Positions 25,422 through 35,186 of a DNA stretch of 64,000 bases are shown one piece after another. Position numbers and translations under genes: made by a program. The stretch comes from Paenibacillus marchantiae (GTDB lineage: Bacteria > Bacillota > Bacilli > Paenibacillales > Paenibacillaceae). The notes under the pieces were generated by a model. The model was given only the letters and a program-made list of their open reading frames with translations, was not told the DNA's origin and made no database searches. The DNA lies in the NCBI RefSeq assembly GCF_028771845.1, contig NZ_CP118270.1:3472001-3536000 (forward strand), given 5' to 3'. How positions within the stretch are numbered: the stretch's first letter is position 1; each line of letters starts with the position of its first letter.

Positions 25422-26573
25422 TCAGTAGCTGGATTCCGAACCTACGAACTGGATGTTGATTTGGGCATGCACGTTAAACTGCAATTCGTTTTTGACATAA
25501 TCATTCCAAACGGGACGCAACTTTTCCCAGATCTGAGGATATGCCCATTCCAGGCGATAACCGAGCATTAGAATATCGGCGTTCTTGCGTTGGCCACTCC
25601 TTATTGCGTCGGTTAGATAGGCACTCACTTTTTCATTGGCCTTTTGCTCGATCTGATTCACGCCCACAATATCTTTGACCTTGAGAATCGGAATCACGGA
25701 ATTCAGTTCTGCCTGCCCCCGCAAAGTGATGTCGAAGAAAGGCTGTCCGTTGACAAGCCTGACCTTAATTTTGGAATTCATATTATAGATCGTCATGCTC
25801 GCTTTTTCTTTATCGGTTTCCACGGAAAGGGCCACGGAATCCAATTTGCGATTGGCCCAGGCTATGGTCCTTGCTTCATTCGCCGAGATTGAATCGACCA
25901 TCTTCATCTGTTTGAAAAGAGCACCACCTATTTGACTGGTCCATTGCTTTCGTTTATTATCCTCACTTGCCATCGAGGTTCCTTTCGATTCCAGAAAGGG
26001 GGCGGCAAAGCCCTGATTCATTTTGTCAGCCATAAGTACACTGAGCATTTGCGTCTTTAACATGTTTTCTTGGGTTGCAAATTCTCTTAACACATCACTG
26101 GGTGTTTCCTCGAAAACGGGAGTCAGATCCGCCACGTCTCTGGCTCTGCCCTTCGCAACCATGACGTAACTGCTAAGATGGAACAAAGGTTCACGTGAGA
26201 TCCATTCCATCGCATCTTGAATACCCTCTCTGGCGTATGCCTCACCGAACACCACTACCCGTGTGTGCCCCCAGGAAATCTTTCGTGTGAGATCGGTTTG
26301 GATTTTCTCTATGGCGTCAGCGATGGTGGATGCGGTAGACGAAACGAGAGCATATGGATTTTTTCCGGGTCCGCCCGTACCTTCCGGAGAGAGACGGTTG
26401 GGAAGTGGCATACTTAATGAAATATCGATTTCACCTGGTTTCTCACCCTTATCCACATACATGGTTGTAATAAACGTACGTTCATTTATTTCCACTTTGG
26501 ACCAGCAGCCACTGCAAAGTAACACGCATACCAAAACGACACTCAGTTTGGGCATAATCATCCACGTTTTCAT
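25422..26573 (-). CDS. GerC-type spore germination lipoprotein, Ger(x)C family
   Basis: Lipid-anchored C subunit of the germinant receptor on the outer face of the inner spore membrane. 383 residues. The signal peptide ends in VLLCSGCWSKVEINE; the lipid-modified Cys is that of SGC, though the -3 position is Cys where Leu is usual. Typical family blocks follow: FITTMYVDKG, SWGHTRVVVFGEAYAREGI, SREPLFHLSSYVMVAKGRA and the C-terminal IQIQFVGSESSY-like end. The ATG at 26573 overlaps the gerA-like stop by 4 nt (ATGA), so translation is coupled. The gene lacks the internal breaks sometimes seen in decayed germination operons. Confidence 0.93.
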   Translation of the reverse strand: MKTWMIMPKLSVVLVCVLLCSGCWSKVEINERTFITTMYVDKGEKPGEIDISLSMPLPNRLSPEGTGGPGKNPYALVSSTASTIADAIEKIQTDLTRKISWGHTRVVVFGEAYAREGIQDAMEWISREPLFHLSSYVMVAKGRARDVADLTPVFEETPSDVLREFATQENMLKTQMLSVLMADKMNQGFAAPFLESKGTSMASEDNKRKQWTSQIGGALFKQMKMVDSISANEARTIAWANRKLDSVALSVETDKEKASMTIYNMNSKIKVRLVNGQPFFDITLRGQAELNSVIPILKVKDIVGVNQIEQKANEKVSAYLTDAIRSGQRKNADILMLGYRLEWAYPQIWEKLRPVWNDYVKNELQFNVHAQINIQFVGSESSY

Positions 26574-28015
26574 GTTTTTTGCCTTTTCTTATTCGCATCT
26601 TCGTAAGCTGCTGGTCGCTTCTTCATTAGGAACCAAGGCACACGAACGATAGTATCCTTGATATCACGTAGCACGAGGGGGGCAAATGGCTGCATATAAG
26701 GCACGCCAAATGAACGCAGACTAACCATATACCAATAGATCAGATAGATCGAGATCACGATGCCGAACAGACCCAGCGTTCCACCCATAAACAGCACCGG
26801 AAATCGAAGCAGCCGGAAGGCCAGTCCGAGCTCGAAGTGCGGGATGATAAAGGCGGCAATACCTGTGATAGATACGACAATAACCAGTGGTGCTGAGACA
26901 ATTCCAGCCTGTACGGCCGCCTGACCAATAACAATCCCCCCGATAATAGACACCGTTTGGCCCAGTGGCTTCGGAATACGAATCCCCGCTTCGCGCAAAC
27001 CTTCAAAGGTCACTTCCATAATGAGCGCTTCAATCAAGGCAGGGAAAGGAATGTTTTCTCTAGCAGAAGCGATCGTAATCAGTAGGTTGGTCGGAATGAT
27101 TTCCGGGTGAAATGTAGTTACGGCGACATAAAAGGATGGAAGCAGGAAGGCTATAAAGGCAAACAACAGACGAATAAGCCTGATAAAGGAGGCAGAATAA
27201 AATCGTTGATAATAGTCTTCCGAAGACTGCATTAAAGAGAAAAAAGTAACCGGAATGAGCAGGGAGAACGGTGTTCCATCCTGCATGACCCCAATCCGTC
27301 CTTCAACCAGTGCAGCAGCCACCGTATCCGGTCTTTCCGTATATTGATATTGTGGAAACGGAGAGAGAGGATGGTCCTCCAGAAATTCAGATAGATAACT
27401 TACACCAAGGCTGCTATCCATATCAATATTACCAAGACTTTCCAACACGTTTTCCAAAATGTCTGGCTTGCATAACCCTTGGATATATACAACGAACACC
27501 TCGGTTTTGGTGTATTTTCCAATGGTGAATTTGATCATCTTCAAATCAGGGTGTTTAATTTTGTGCCGAAGCAGAGACATGTTCACATGAATATCTTCAA
27601 TGAAGGCTTCCTGAGGGCCAACAATTACAACTTCATTGGTTGATTCCGCTACGGAACGCCTTTGATAATTTTGAAGTGCAAAATGAATCATTCCCGAAAT
27701 ACCCTCGATATATAAGGCTGCATTACCTGACACGATATCATCCACAATTGCTTCTGGTGAATTCGAGTGGTGGCTGTTAAGGGTGAAAAATGATCCGGTC
27801 AGGACTCGGGTAATGAATTGATGATCTATTTCATTTCTCGAGGCTTCCTCAAGCAGTGGTTTGACGATGGCTTCCCGCATAGTAGGGGTATCTACAATGG
27901 ACTGAATATAGATGAGTTCACAATGGAAAGGTCCAATTTGAAAAGGCTGATAGATTATGTCGGCAACACCCAACAGATTAGCTCTAACCTGTTCATAGAT
28001 ATTGTCTTTTTCCAT
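26570..28015 (-). CDS. GerA-type spore germination protein (A subunit)
   Basis: A subunit of a nutrient germinant receptor, which with B and C triggers ion release and dormancy exit. 481 residues: N-terminal hydrophilic domain (about 1-270, with FITRVLTGSFFTLN and NAALYIEGISGMIHFALQNYQRRSVAES), then about five to six membrane segments (FAFIAFLLPSFYVAVTTFHPEIIPTNLL, the family signature around PTNLL), and a short basic tail (MKKRPAAYEDANKKRQKT). RBS GGGAGG precedes the ATG at 28015. A sigma-G-like promoter lies 50-80 nt upstream. It is the first gene of the A-C-D-B operon. The germinant is unknown. Confidence 0.95.
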   Translation of the reverse strand: MEKDNIYEQVRANLLGVADIIYQPFQIGPFHCELIYIQSIVDTPTMREAIVKPLLEEASRNEIDHQFITRVLTGSFFTLNSHHSNSPEAIVDDIVSGNAALYIEGISGMIHFALQNYQRRSVAESTNEVVIVGPQEAFIEDIHVNMSLLRHKIKHPDLKMIKFTIGKYTKTEVFVVYIQGLCKPDILENVLESLGNIDMDSSLGVSYLSEFLEDHPLSPFPQYQYTERPDTVAAALVEGRIGVMQDGTPFSLLIPVTFFSLMQSSEDYYQRFYSASFIRLIRLLFAFIAFLLPSFYVAVTTFHPEIIPTNLLITIASARENIPFPALIEALIMEVTFEGLREAGIRIPKPLGQTVSIIGGIVIGQAAVQAGIVSAPLVIVVSITGIAAFIIPHFELGLAFRLLRFPVLFMGGTLGLFGIVISIYLIYWYMVSLRSFGVPYMQPFAPLVLRDIKDTIVRVPWFLMKKRPAAYEDANKKRQKT

Positions 28016-28063
28016 TTCAGTTTCGCCTCCCTATGCTGTAATGCCGAGCCTGTAATCTGACTA

Positions 28064-28093
28064 TAGTGTGCGACGCTTCCAATGAAATATACT
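28064..28093 (-). promoter_or_regulatory. Sigma-G-like forespore promoter of the germination operon
   Basis: Minus strand: AGTATA (28093-28088), 17-nt spacer, CACACTA (28070-28064). The forespore sigma-G consensus is about TGAATA with CATACTA, so this is a close match, and GerA-type operons are generally sigma-G dependent. The start site would be about 42 nt before the ATG. Confidence 0.5.
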
Positions 28094-28223
28094 TTTAAGT
28101 TTGGATTATCGAAATATATTACAAACTTTGATGCAGATGATGAATGGGGAGATCGTCAGATCTGCCTTAAAATAAGAGGATGGAATGAAGTAAGTAGACG
28201 ATTTTATAAGGAGTTGAGGGAAG

Positions 28224-28721
28224 ATGGCGTATCGGATCAGACTTGCTGAGCTTAGTGATGTTAACGGAGTGGCACAGTTGTTCAATGACTATAGAATGTT
28301 TTACGATCAGCCTACCGATCTGGAGAGAGCAAGTGAATACATAAAAGAACGAATGGAACGGAATGAATCCGTTATTTTGGTTGCCGAATCGAAATTGGAG
28401 ACAGAAAAGGAAGAGGAGTACAGTCTGACGAATAAACCCTTAGCGGGTGAGTTTGGTGGATTTATACAGCTGTATCCTAGCTTTAGTTCAGTGTCCATGA
28501 GGCCAATCTGGGTACTAAATGATCTGTACGTACATGCGGATCATCGCCAGAGAGGAATTGCGCGTAAGCTGCTGGAAGCTGCACGACTATGGGGAAATGA
28601 GAGTGGGGCTGTACGAATAGTGCTCTCTACGGCGATAAGCAACAAGAAAGCTCAGGCATTATATGAGTCGGAAGGCTATACGCTGGACACCAAGTTCATG
28701 TATTATGAACTTCATATATAA
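28224..28721 (+). CDS. GNAT-family N-acetyltransferase
   Basis: 165-residue acetyl-CoA-dependent transferase; substrate unknown. Motif A is WVLNDLYVHADHRQRGIARKLLEAARLWG (about 93-121), with the Arg-Gln-Arg-Gly-Ile-Ala pyrophosphate loop, followed by VLSTAISNKKAQALYESEGY, the conserved LYxxxGF-like end. A charged insertion EKEEEYS lies before the core. Start ATG 28224 with AAGGAG and GAGGGAAG upstream. It is 53 nt from traX on the same strand, so the two may share a transcript. Confidence 0.88.
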   Translation: MAYRIRLAELSDVNGVAQLFNDYRMFYDQPTDLERASEYIKERMERNESVILVAESKLETEKEEEYSLTNKPLAGEFGGFIQLYPSFSSVSMRPIWVLNDLYVHADHRQRGIARKLLEAARLWGNESGAVRIVLSTAISNKKAQALYESEGYTLDTKFMYYELHI

Positions 28722-28774
28722 GATAGACTTTGAGAAACCTGAAGTTGAGGATAAGCAGGAGGGATTAGCACAAA

Positions 28775-29395
28775 ATGATGCAATGGATAGCCATGATCAC
28801 GATGTTGATCGATCATATAGGAGCCGTCTTTTATCCACAGGTCGGTGAGCTGCGAATCATTGGTCGAATTGCTTTTCCAATCTATGCTTTTGCCGTTTAT
28901 ATCGGTTATAAACATACTCGCAACGTACAAAAATACATATGGCGGTTGTTCTGGATTGCAGTGATTTCTCAATTGCCGTTTATGGTGGCTTTTAATCATT
29001 TTTCGCTGAATGTGGTATGGACATTATGGTCTGCTCTGCTTGTATTGCTTGTGCTCGATAAACTTCCGGTCCGTTTGCTGGGAATTCCGATTGTGATCGT
29101 GGCTGGTTTGGTCATGGAGATGACCCATATGGATTATGGTATGTATGGCCTACTGCTTGTATTGCTATTCCGTTACTTCCAGGGCCCAGTACTAGTAATG
29201 GCTCATTTGCTCTTAAATGTGCTGTATATTTATCTGCACAGCAGCTCTATTCAGATGTACAGCGTGATTGCTACGGCAGGAATTGCAATGGCCCAGTATT
29301 ATAACGCAGGCTTCCGTCTGAAAGGTCCGCGTTGGATTTGGCGTTATTTTTATCCTGCACATTTGGCTGTCATTGCTTTGATCCGCTTGATTTGA
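28775..29395 (+). CDS. TraX-family integral membrane protein
   Basis: 206 residues and about seven hydrophobic segments. The family opening QWIAMITMLIDHIGAVFYP carries the conserved MLIDHIG with its Asp-His. RIIGRIAFPIYAFAVYIGYKHT is the second family signature. TraX of plasmid F acetylates F-pilin, and chromosomal Firmicute copies probably acetylate an unknown surface component. ATG 28775 follows GGAGGG; a second ATG directly behind it is equally possible. A terminator follows. Confidence 0.85.
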   Translation: MMQWIAMITMLIDHIGAVFYPQVGELRIIGRIAFPIYAFAVYIGYKHTRNVQKYIWRLFWIAVISQLPFMVAFNHFSLNVVWTLWSALLVLLVLDKLPVRLLGIPIVIVAGLVMEMTHMDYGMYGLLLVLLFRYFQGPVLVMAHLLLNVLYIYLHSSSIQMYSVIATAGIAMAQYYNAGFRLKGPRWIWRYFYPAHLAVIALIRLI

Positions 29396-29413
29396 GAATT
29401 CTTCACGAAGAAA

Positions 29414-29458
29414 AGAAGCCACCTTATCCGTCATCACTGACGTTGAGGTGGCTTCTTT
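29414..29458. terminator. Bidirectional terminator between traX and NRPS
   Basis: AGAAGCCACCT (29414-29424) and AGGTGGCTTCT (29446-29456) form an 11-bp stem, T-rich on the plus side and TTTTC on the minus side. Confidence 0.88.
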
Positions 29459-29501
29459 ATATTCATTAATGGATGCAATATAGGCATTCACTTTATTGGA
29501 G

Positions 29502-32500
29502 TTATTCCATTGTTGGCGAAGTACCAAACTGCGGTCGGACGGCCTTAGGGAAATAACCAATCTCGATGGCATGTTCCATCATTTTTGAGATGAAACGATC
29601 ATCAGTTTTGGCGCATATAATGCCGGCTGGTTCTACATAGGCGGTTGTTACAGGAGAAGCATATACGTAGGCAGAATCCTTGGCACCGTCTCCTTCAAGC
29701 TGGGCGATAGCCAGTTGAAGTGCCTCAGGGTCCTTGCTGACACTGCCATCGAACAACCAGTTGGTGTATTCTGCAAAAGGCAGAGTCTCTACTTCATAAC
29801 CGGCCCGATTCACAGAACGAATCAGATCATCGTAGCTGATAGGTTCCGGATTACAGATATGGAATACACGTCCTGCTGTGTCCTGGCGTAATGCCAGATG
29901 CACAATGGCCTGACTTGCATAATCAATAGGTGTAAAATCAACCATCCAGTCGGCTGCCGGTGCCTTGCCCAGCAATAACATTGCTTTAATCATGCGATAA
30001 AAGGCGTTGCTATCAATATTAGACTGGAAACGTCCCGTCTCGGAATGACATGTCAGGTTACCTGCACGATAGATGCTAACAGGTACACCTTCTTCAGCAG
30101 CAATCATAAGCACTTTCTCGGCTTCAAGCTTGCTGTCCGAGTACAGGTTGTCCACGTGCAGGTCCGCTGGGAAGCGATCATATTGCAATGATGACTCCCA
30201 CTGTCCACTGAGTGCAAGATCTTCCGGTATCCCCATCGTGGATACATGGTGGAAGGAGGCACCTGGTTTGCTGCGAACGAGTTTGAGCAATGCAGTGGTT
30301 CCATCCACATTGGTTTTGGCGAATTGTGCTGCATCCCCGAAATGTCGTACATCCGCGGCGCAGTGTATCACACGGTCAATTCGTTCTTGCACGTAAGTTG
30401 TCTGCTCGACTGAAAGACCAAGATTCGGTTGCTCCAGATCGCCTTCAATAATCTCGACGCGGGATGCGAGGAGAGGTAGAAGCTCCGGTCCAAAGTAATC
30501 TTTCATGACGCTGCTCAGTCGTTCCATCGCAGAGCTTCCGTCTGCGGGACGGCGCACAAGAGTATAGATGCGTGTATTCGAAGTTAGAATCAACTGTTGC
30601 AGCACATGGGATCCAAGATATCCGGTAGCCCCGGTCAGGAGTACATGCTCGGGATTCAGAATTTCAGGATATCCAATCTGGGATCTCAGCTCTACAGGAT
30701 GTTCTGACAATTGGGTGATCATGCCCTCATTCACTGAGGAATGGGTAGTTTCTTCTGTAGTTTGAGCCAGCTTCTCCACGCGTTGTGCCAAGGCACGAAC
30801 CGTCTTCTCGGCAAAAAAGTCGGCAATTTTCAGCTGCGGATAATGCGGCTTCAGAATAACCAGCACATGGATGACCCGAAGAGAATCACCGCCAATGGCG
30901 AAGAAGCTATCCTCCACACCAAAGTCATCGTGCTGAAGAATTTCTTTCCATGCTTCCAGAATAATTGCTTCGGTTTCCGTCTCTGGCAGTACCCGATCAG
31001 GTCGATCTTCATGACGCTCTACGTGAGGCAGAGCTACCATCGCTTTACGATTGATTTTCCCTGTCGGTGCGATTGGCATTTCATCGAGCTGACAGATCCA
31101 TTTGGGTACAAAATAGGAAGGAAGCTTCACCGTTAGCTCCGCTTTAATATCCGCAACGGAAAGTGTACTGCCATCTTTGGATGTAAAGTATCCTACGAGC
31201 ATGTTTTGACCATCCGATTCCTTCTTGGGAATCACGGCCACATCCTGAACCTGATCCAGACGGGCAAAATGATCCTCGATCTCTCCAATCTCAATCCGGT
31301 GACCCCGGATTTTTAACTGGGAATCGCTGCGTCCGACATATTCCAGCAGTCCGGTATCGAGCATTTTGGCAATATCGCCAGACTTATAGATTTTCTCATC
31401 GATGGCAAATGGATTATCAATGAATGCCTGCGCTGTACGCTCTGGCTGGTTCAGATAACCTTTGGCCAAAGCGGGTGTTGCTATATATACCTCGCCGGGA
31501 ACGCCTACCGGGCATAATTGCTGTTCTTCATTGACGATATACACTTTATAGTTATGAATCGGTCTGCCTATTGGAATGTTAACGACACTTTCCGGAACTT
31601 GCTCACTAATTCGGTGAGTCGCTGTCGCTACTGTACATTCCGTAGGTCCGTATACATTGACGATATCAATCTGGTTGCCGAATTTGCGCTGGAAGGCACG
31701 AACCTGCTCACCGTACAGTGCTTCTCCAGCCACGGTAATGATTTTGACTTTGGCCAGCTTGTGGAAGCCTTCATCAGACAGGAAGGAAGCAAGCTGGTTG
31801 AAAAAGATGGTTGGCAGTATCGTAATAATTGTTGTGCCTGTGCGCTCAATTGCACTCGCAAATTCTTCAACGGATACACGTTCTTCCGCCGACAACAGGT
31901 ACAGTTCTGCTCCGTAGAACAAGGCGCCAATCGTATCCCACACTGATGCATCGAAGCTGTATGTAGCAAACTGGGTTAATACGTCACCTGGTTGAATATC
32001 GCAATCCCGCTGCACCACACTACCAAGATTGGCTACACCCCGATGGGCAATAAGCGCACCTTTGGGCTTGCCGGTAGATCCCGAGGTATAAATGATATAC
32101 GCCAGGTCGTCTGGCTCAATATCGAGATTGGGGTTACTTGCAGCGAATCCGGCAAGGCGTCCATCTACGGCCAGGATTTGGCGAACGCTAGTAATTCCTG
32201 AGAATAACCGTGAAGCTTCAGGTAAAGAGGACTCTTTGGTCAGGACAAAGGATGAAGCTGTATCTTCGACAATATAACTGTTGCGTTCTTGTGGGTGCTC
32301 AGGATCGACAGGAACGTATACTCCGCCAGCTTTGAGAATACCGAGCAAAGAAATAATTGTTTCCAAACTCCGCTCCATAAAGATGCTGACGAATTCTCCT
32401 TTTTGCAATCCGTTGGATAACAGCACACGGGCAACCTGATTGGCACGTTCATTCAATTCTCTATAGGTGTACCTGCCAGTTGGTGAAGTAATTGCTGGAG

Positions 32501-33209
32501 ATTCAGGATATTCGGCTGCTGTTGCTTCGAACCAGCCATGAATCGTCTGATGTTCTGGTTCGTGAACGGCGGTATCATTCATTTCTCGGTATAGCAACCG
32601 GTCTGAAGCGGATAAAATGTCCACTGTGCCGATGGCCTTGTCTTGGTCACGCAACATAGCCAGTAAAAGAGTCTGATAATACTCTGCATATCTTGTGACC
32701 GTAGATTCATTTAGAAGTGAACTGTCATAGAACAGATCCAGCGTGAGCATATTCTGATCATCACGAATATTCCAATTTAACAATTGAGGAGCTTTAGGGA
32801 GCTGTACACTGTTAAACATGAACAGCGTTTCCGGATTACCTCCCGCTTGCAGCGTGTAATGCAGCTGGAGTTGATCTGAAATCTGATGAATCAGTTCGAT
32901 AAAGGTTAACTTTCCTTGAATCTGCAATAACACATGGGAGGCTACCTGATCGGGAGCCAGCGTGCCGATGGCAAGTTCCTGCTCAGCTGATAAACGGAAC
33001 AACAAGGCTGCGTAGGCAGACAATAATGCTGGATATACGCCCTCTGAACCGAATTTTTGTTTCAGTTCCCGACCCAGGGACGATTCCAATGAAATATGAG
33101 CAGACTCATAAGTGAATGCTTGTTGACGGCGCCCAAAATCCAGTGGAATCTGAAGAACCGGCAGGCCAGATTCCACTGTTTGGGTAGATGATGATTGATT
33201 TTCGACCAC
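29502..33209 (-). CDS. NRPS-like protein: degenerate C - adenylation - carrier - thioester reductase
   Basis: Single-module nonribosomal peptide synthetase-like enzyme. The GTG at 33209 is preferred because AAGGAGG lies 10 nt upstream; a TTG at 33242 has no site. Of 1235 residues, about 1-215 resemble only the C-lobe of a condensation domain, with no HHxxxDG motif. The adenylation domain (about 225-735) has YIIYTSGSTGKPKG (A3), FDASVWD (A4), NVYGPTE (A5), KSGDIAK (A7) and GKINRKA (A10). The carrier domain has FFAIGGDSLRVI with Ser about 776. The reductase domain has LLTGATGYLGSH (NADPH) and YSDSK (Tyr-x3-Lys). An amino acid would be activated, loaded and released as an aldehyde or alcohol. 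It follows the chemoreceptor gene by 46 nt. Confidence 0.93.
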   Translation of the reverse strand: MVENQSSSTQTVESGLPVLQIPLDFGRRQQAFTYESAHISLESSLGRELKQKFGSEGVYPALLSAYAALLFRLSAEQELAIGTLAPDQVASHVLLQIQGKLTFIELIHQISDQLQLHYTLQAGGNPETLFMFNSVQLPKAPQLLNWNIRDDQNMLTLDLFYDSSLLNESTVTRYAEYYQTLLLAMLRDQDKAIGTVDILSASDRLLYREMNDTAVHEPEHQTIHGWFEATAAEYPESPAITSPTGRYTYRELNERANQVARVLLSNGLQKGEFVSIFMERSLETIISLLGILKAGGVYVPVDPEHPQERNSYIVEDTASSFVLTKESSLPEASRLFSGITSVRQILAVDGRLAGFAASNPNLDIEPDDLAYIIYTSGSTGKPKGALIAHRGVANLGSVVQRDCDIQPGDVLTQFATYSFDASVWDTIGALFYGAELYLLSAEERVSVEEFASAIERTGTTIITILPTIFFNQLASFLSDEGFHKLAKVKIITVAGEALYGEQVRAFQRKFGNQIDIVNVYGPTECTVATATHRISEQVPESVVNIPIGRPIHNYKVYIVNEEQQLCPVGVPGEVYIATPALAKGYLNQPERTAQAFIDNPFAIDEKIYKSGDIAKMLDTGLLEYVGRSDSQLKIRGHRIEIGEIEDHFARLDQVQDVAVIPKKESDGQNMLVGYFTSKDGSTLSVADIKAELTVKLPSYFVPKWICQLDEMPIAPTGKINRKAMVALPHVERHEDRPDRVLPETETEAIILEAWKEILQHDDFGVEDSFFAIGGDSLRVIHVLVILKPHYPQLKIADFFAEKTVRALAQRVEKLAQTTEETTHSSVNEGMITQLSEHPVELRSQIGYPEILNPEHVLLTGATGYLGSHVLQQLILTSNTRIYTLVRRPADGSSAMERLSSVMKDYFGPELLPLLASRVEIIEGDLEQPNLGLSVEQTTYVQERIDRVIHCAADVRHFGDAAQFAKTNVDGTTALLKLVRSKPGASFHHVSTMGIPEDLALSGQWESSLQYDRFPADLHVDNLYSDSKLEAEKVLMIAAEEGVPVSIYRAGNLTCHSETGRFQSNIDSNAFYRMIKAMLLLGKAPAADWMVDFTPIDYASQAIVHLALRQDTAGRVFHICNPEPISYDDLIRSVNRAGYEVETLPFAEYTNWLFDGSVSKDPEALQLAIAQLEGDGAKDSAYVYASPVTTAYVEPAGIICAKTDDRFISKMMEHAIEIGYFPKAVRPQFGTSPTME

Positions 33210-33255
33210 TTCAGTTGTTCCTCCTTGGTTCAAACCGTTCAAGTTGTGGGTTGAA

Positions 33256-35022
33256 TTATTGTTTACTTACATTAAAATGCGAAATCAGTTCTTGCAGCTC
33301 CTCAGACATGTTGTTCAAACGGGTAGAGGAATCAACAAGTGTAATCAGTGATGCTTTTTGTTCATCTACGGATGAAGAGATCCGTTCACTGTTGTCAGCT
33401 GTCTTACTCACACTCGCAGATAAATCATCCGCAGTTGCGGTCATTTCTTCTGTACCTGCAGAGATTTCTTCTGTAGCACTCGATACTTCCTGAATCTGAT
33501 TCGATACTTTCTTGGCTGCTTCCAGAATCTCTTCGAACAATTGACCGGTTTGATCAGCTACGCTGAGTCCGGTATCCACTTCAGACGTTCCTTGTTCCAT
33601 CGCACGAACGGCTTGTCTGATTTCAGCCTGGATCTCTTGGATCAGTACAGCAACCTGGCTCGTGGATTGTTCGGACTGCTCAGCAAGCTTACGTACTTCA
33701 CCTGCTACAACTGCGAATCCTCGACCTTCTTCACCAACACGTGCTGCTTCAATAGATGCGTTGAGTGCAAGTAAGTTCGTCTGGCTGGAAATGCCTGAGA
33801 TGATATTCAGAATATCGCCAATTTCCTGAGAGCGGCTCTCCAGAACCTGAATGGCCGAAGCGGTGTTTTTAACAGATTCCGTAATCAGATTCATCTGTTC
33901 GGATACCTGACGAACCACACTGTTTCCTTGTTGGGATCGACGTTCCATCTCATAGGCCTCGTCAGCTACACTCGCTGAACTGCTGGCAATAGTCTGAATG
34001 ACGATAGCCATCTCGGACATCGCACGGGCACTATCCCGGGTTGCCTGTTCCTGTGCACGAATGTTGGATGTAATCTGAGTAACGTTGCTATTAATAGAAT
34101 CAGCATTCTCGCTGTTTCTCTCCGAGACTTCATACAGTTCCTTAGCAGACTCGTTAACTTCTTGCGAAGTGATTTGCACTTTGACGATGGTATCGTTGAT
34201 CTTGCGAACCATTGTATTGAACTTTTCGTTCACAATGCCCAGATCGTCTTTGCCTGTCGGAATTTTGACATTCAAATTACCCCGGCTTACGTCATCAATC
34301 CCTTTGATCAGGTGACGAATAGGGGAAAGCGTGTTTTTGACAACAAGATATTGGATAATCAGGAACAACAGCAGGAACGCTACCAGGATGATAATTCCGT
34401 TCTTGAGCAATTTGTTCAGTCCGGCAGGTACTGCTGATGCGTCTGCATCGACTGCAAAGTAAGAATAAATCTTGCCGTTGCTATCCTTGATCGGGTAAGC
34501 AATGGTTGTCCAGGTTCCGAAATCATCGGAATAAAATGTGGTGAACGTTGGGCGATCGGTATTCACCATTTCTTTCAGTGCATTTGCCACAACGACTGGC
34601 TGTTCATACATGTCGCCGATATTTACATTTTCACTCTGGAAGGCTTCCTTCAGATTGGTTGGCATGGCAACAAGGGAAGTTAACCGTTGGTTATCTCCAC
34701 CCAGCTCGACGCCAAAGATGTAGGCTTGTGCAATGTTAGGATAATATTGCTGCATTTCATCGAAATAGGCACGCAATTTGGTTTGGGTTTTTCCATCATA
34801 ATTGGCTTCTGCAATAGCAGCCTGCACTTCGGTGGAATCAATGCCTTCTGCCCATTTTTTAGTAATTTGTTCTACCTGACCATGTAGTTGGTCTACGAGG
34901 ATTGTTTTTTGAAAGTAATAGCTGCTGGCAATAAGTGCCACGCCGATGATAATAATGTTAGTAAATGAAAGCAACAGATTTTTGGAGAAAAAAGACATGC
35001 TTTTCCAACTTAATGATTTCAC
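33256..35022 (-). CDS. Methyl-accepting chemotaxis protein with extracellular sensor domain
   Basis: Transmembrane chemoreceptor that signals to CheA. GTG at 35022 is favoured, as AGGAG sits 9 nt upstream (588 residues); an ATG at 35073 adds 17 residues but lacks a site. TM1 is [22 protein letters not shown]. The extracellular region (about 35-215) resembles a Cache-type sensor ([51 protein letters not shown]). TM2 is [20 protein letters not shown], then HAMP ([20 protein letters not shown]) and a long coiled coil with the hairpin tip [39 protein letters not shown]. No terminator separates it from the NRPS-like gene. No che genes are nearby. Confidence 0.92.
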   Translation of the reverse strand: MKSLSWKSMSFFSKNLLLSFTNIIIIGVALIASSYYFQKTILVDQLHGQVEQITKKWAEGIDSTEVQAAIAEANYDGKTQTKLRAYFDEMQQYYPNIAQAYIFGVELGGDNQRLTSLVAMPTNLKEAFQSENVNIGDMYEQPVVVANALKEMVNTDRPTFTTFYSDDFGTWTTIAYPIKDSNGKIYSYFAVDADASAVPAGLNKLLKNGIIILVAFLLLFLIIQYLVVKNTLSPIRHLIKGIDDVSRGNLNVKIPTGKDDLGIVNEKFNTMVRKINDTIVKVQITSQEVNESAKELYEVSERNSENADSINSNVTQITSNIRAQEQATRDSARAMSEMAIVIQTIASSSASVADEAYEMERRSQQGNSVVRQVSEQMNLITESVKNTASAIQVLESRSQEIGDILNIISGISSQTNLLALNASIEAARVGEEGRGFAVVAGEVRKLAEQSEQSTSQVAVLIQEIQAEIRQAVRAMEQGTSEVDTGLSVADQTGQLFEEILEAAKKVSNQIQEVSSATEEISAGTEEMTATADDLSASVSKTADNSERISSSVDEQKASLITLVDSSTRLNNMSEELQELISHFNVSKQ

Positions 35023-35118
35023 TAAAGTCCACTCCTGATCTTCTTTGAATTGATAATATGTTGGTGCCTTCATGTTGCAAATTAAGTCATTCCAGTATCC
35101 CCTCCAAAGGCATAATGT

Positions 35119-35186
35119 GCGACCATGGTCTTGGGTTCCTGGTCGCTATGTAGAGATATTTTTACCTAGATACCCATAGGTGTCTA
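35119..35186 (-). repeat. Two inverted repeats in the chemoreceptor leader
   Basis: GCGACCA (35119-35125) with TGGTCGC (35140-35146), and the near-palindrome TAGATACCCATAGGTGTCTA (35167-35186). Both lie within 170 nt of the chemoreceptor start and could be RNA hairpins or operators. I matched neither to a known riboswitch. Confidence 0.4.

Noticed and set aside
33210..33242. TTG start of the NRPS-like gene
   Set aside because: No Shine-Dalgarno sequence; the AAGGAGG inside this stretch points to GTG 33209.
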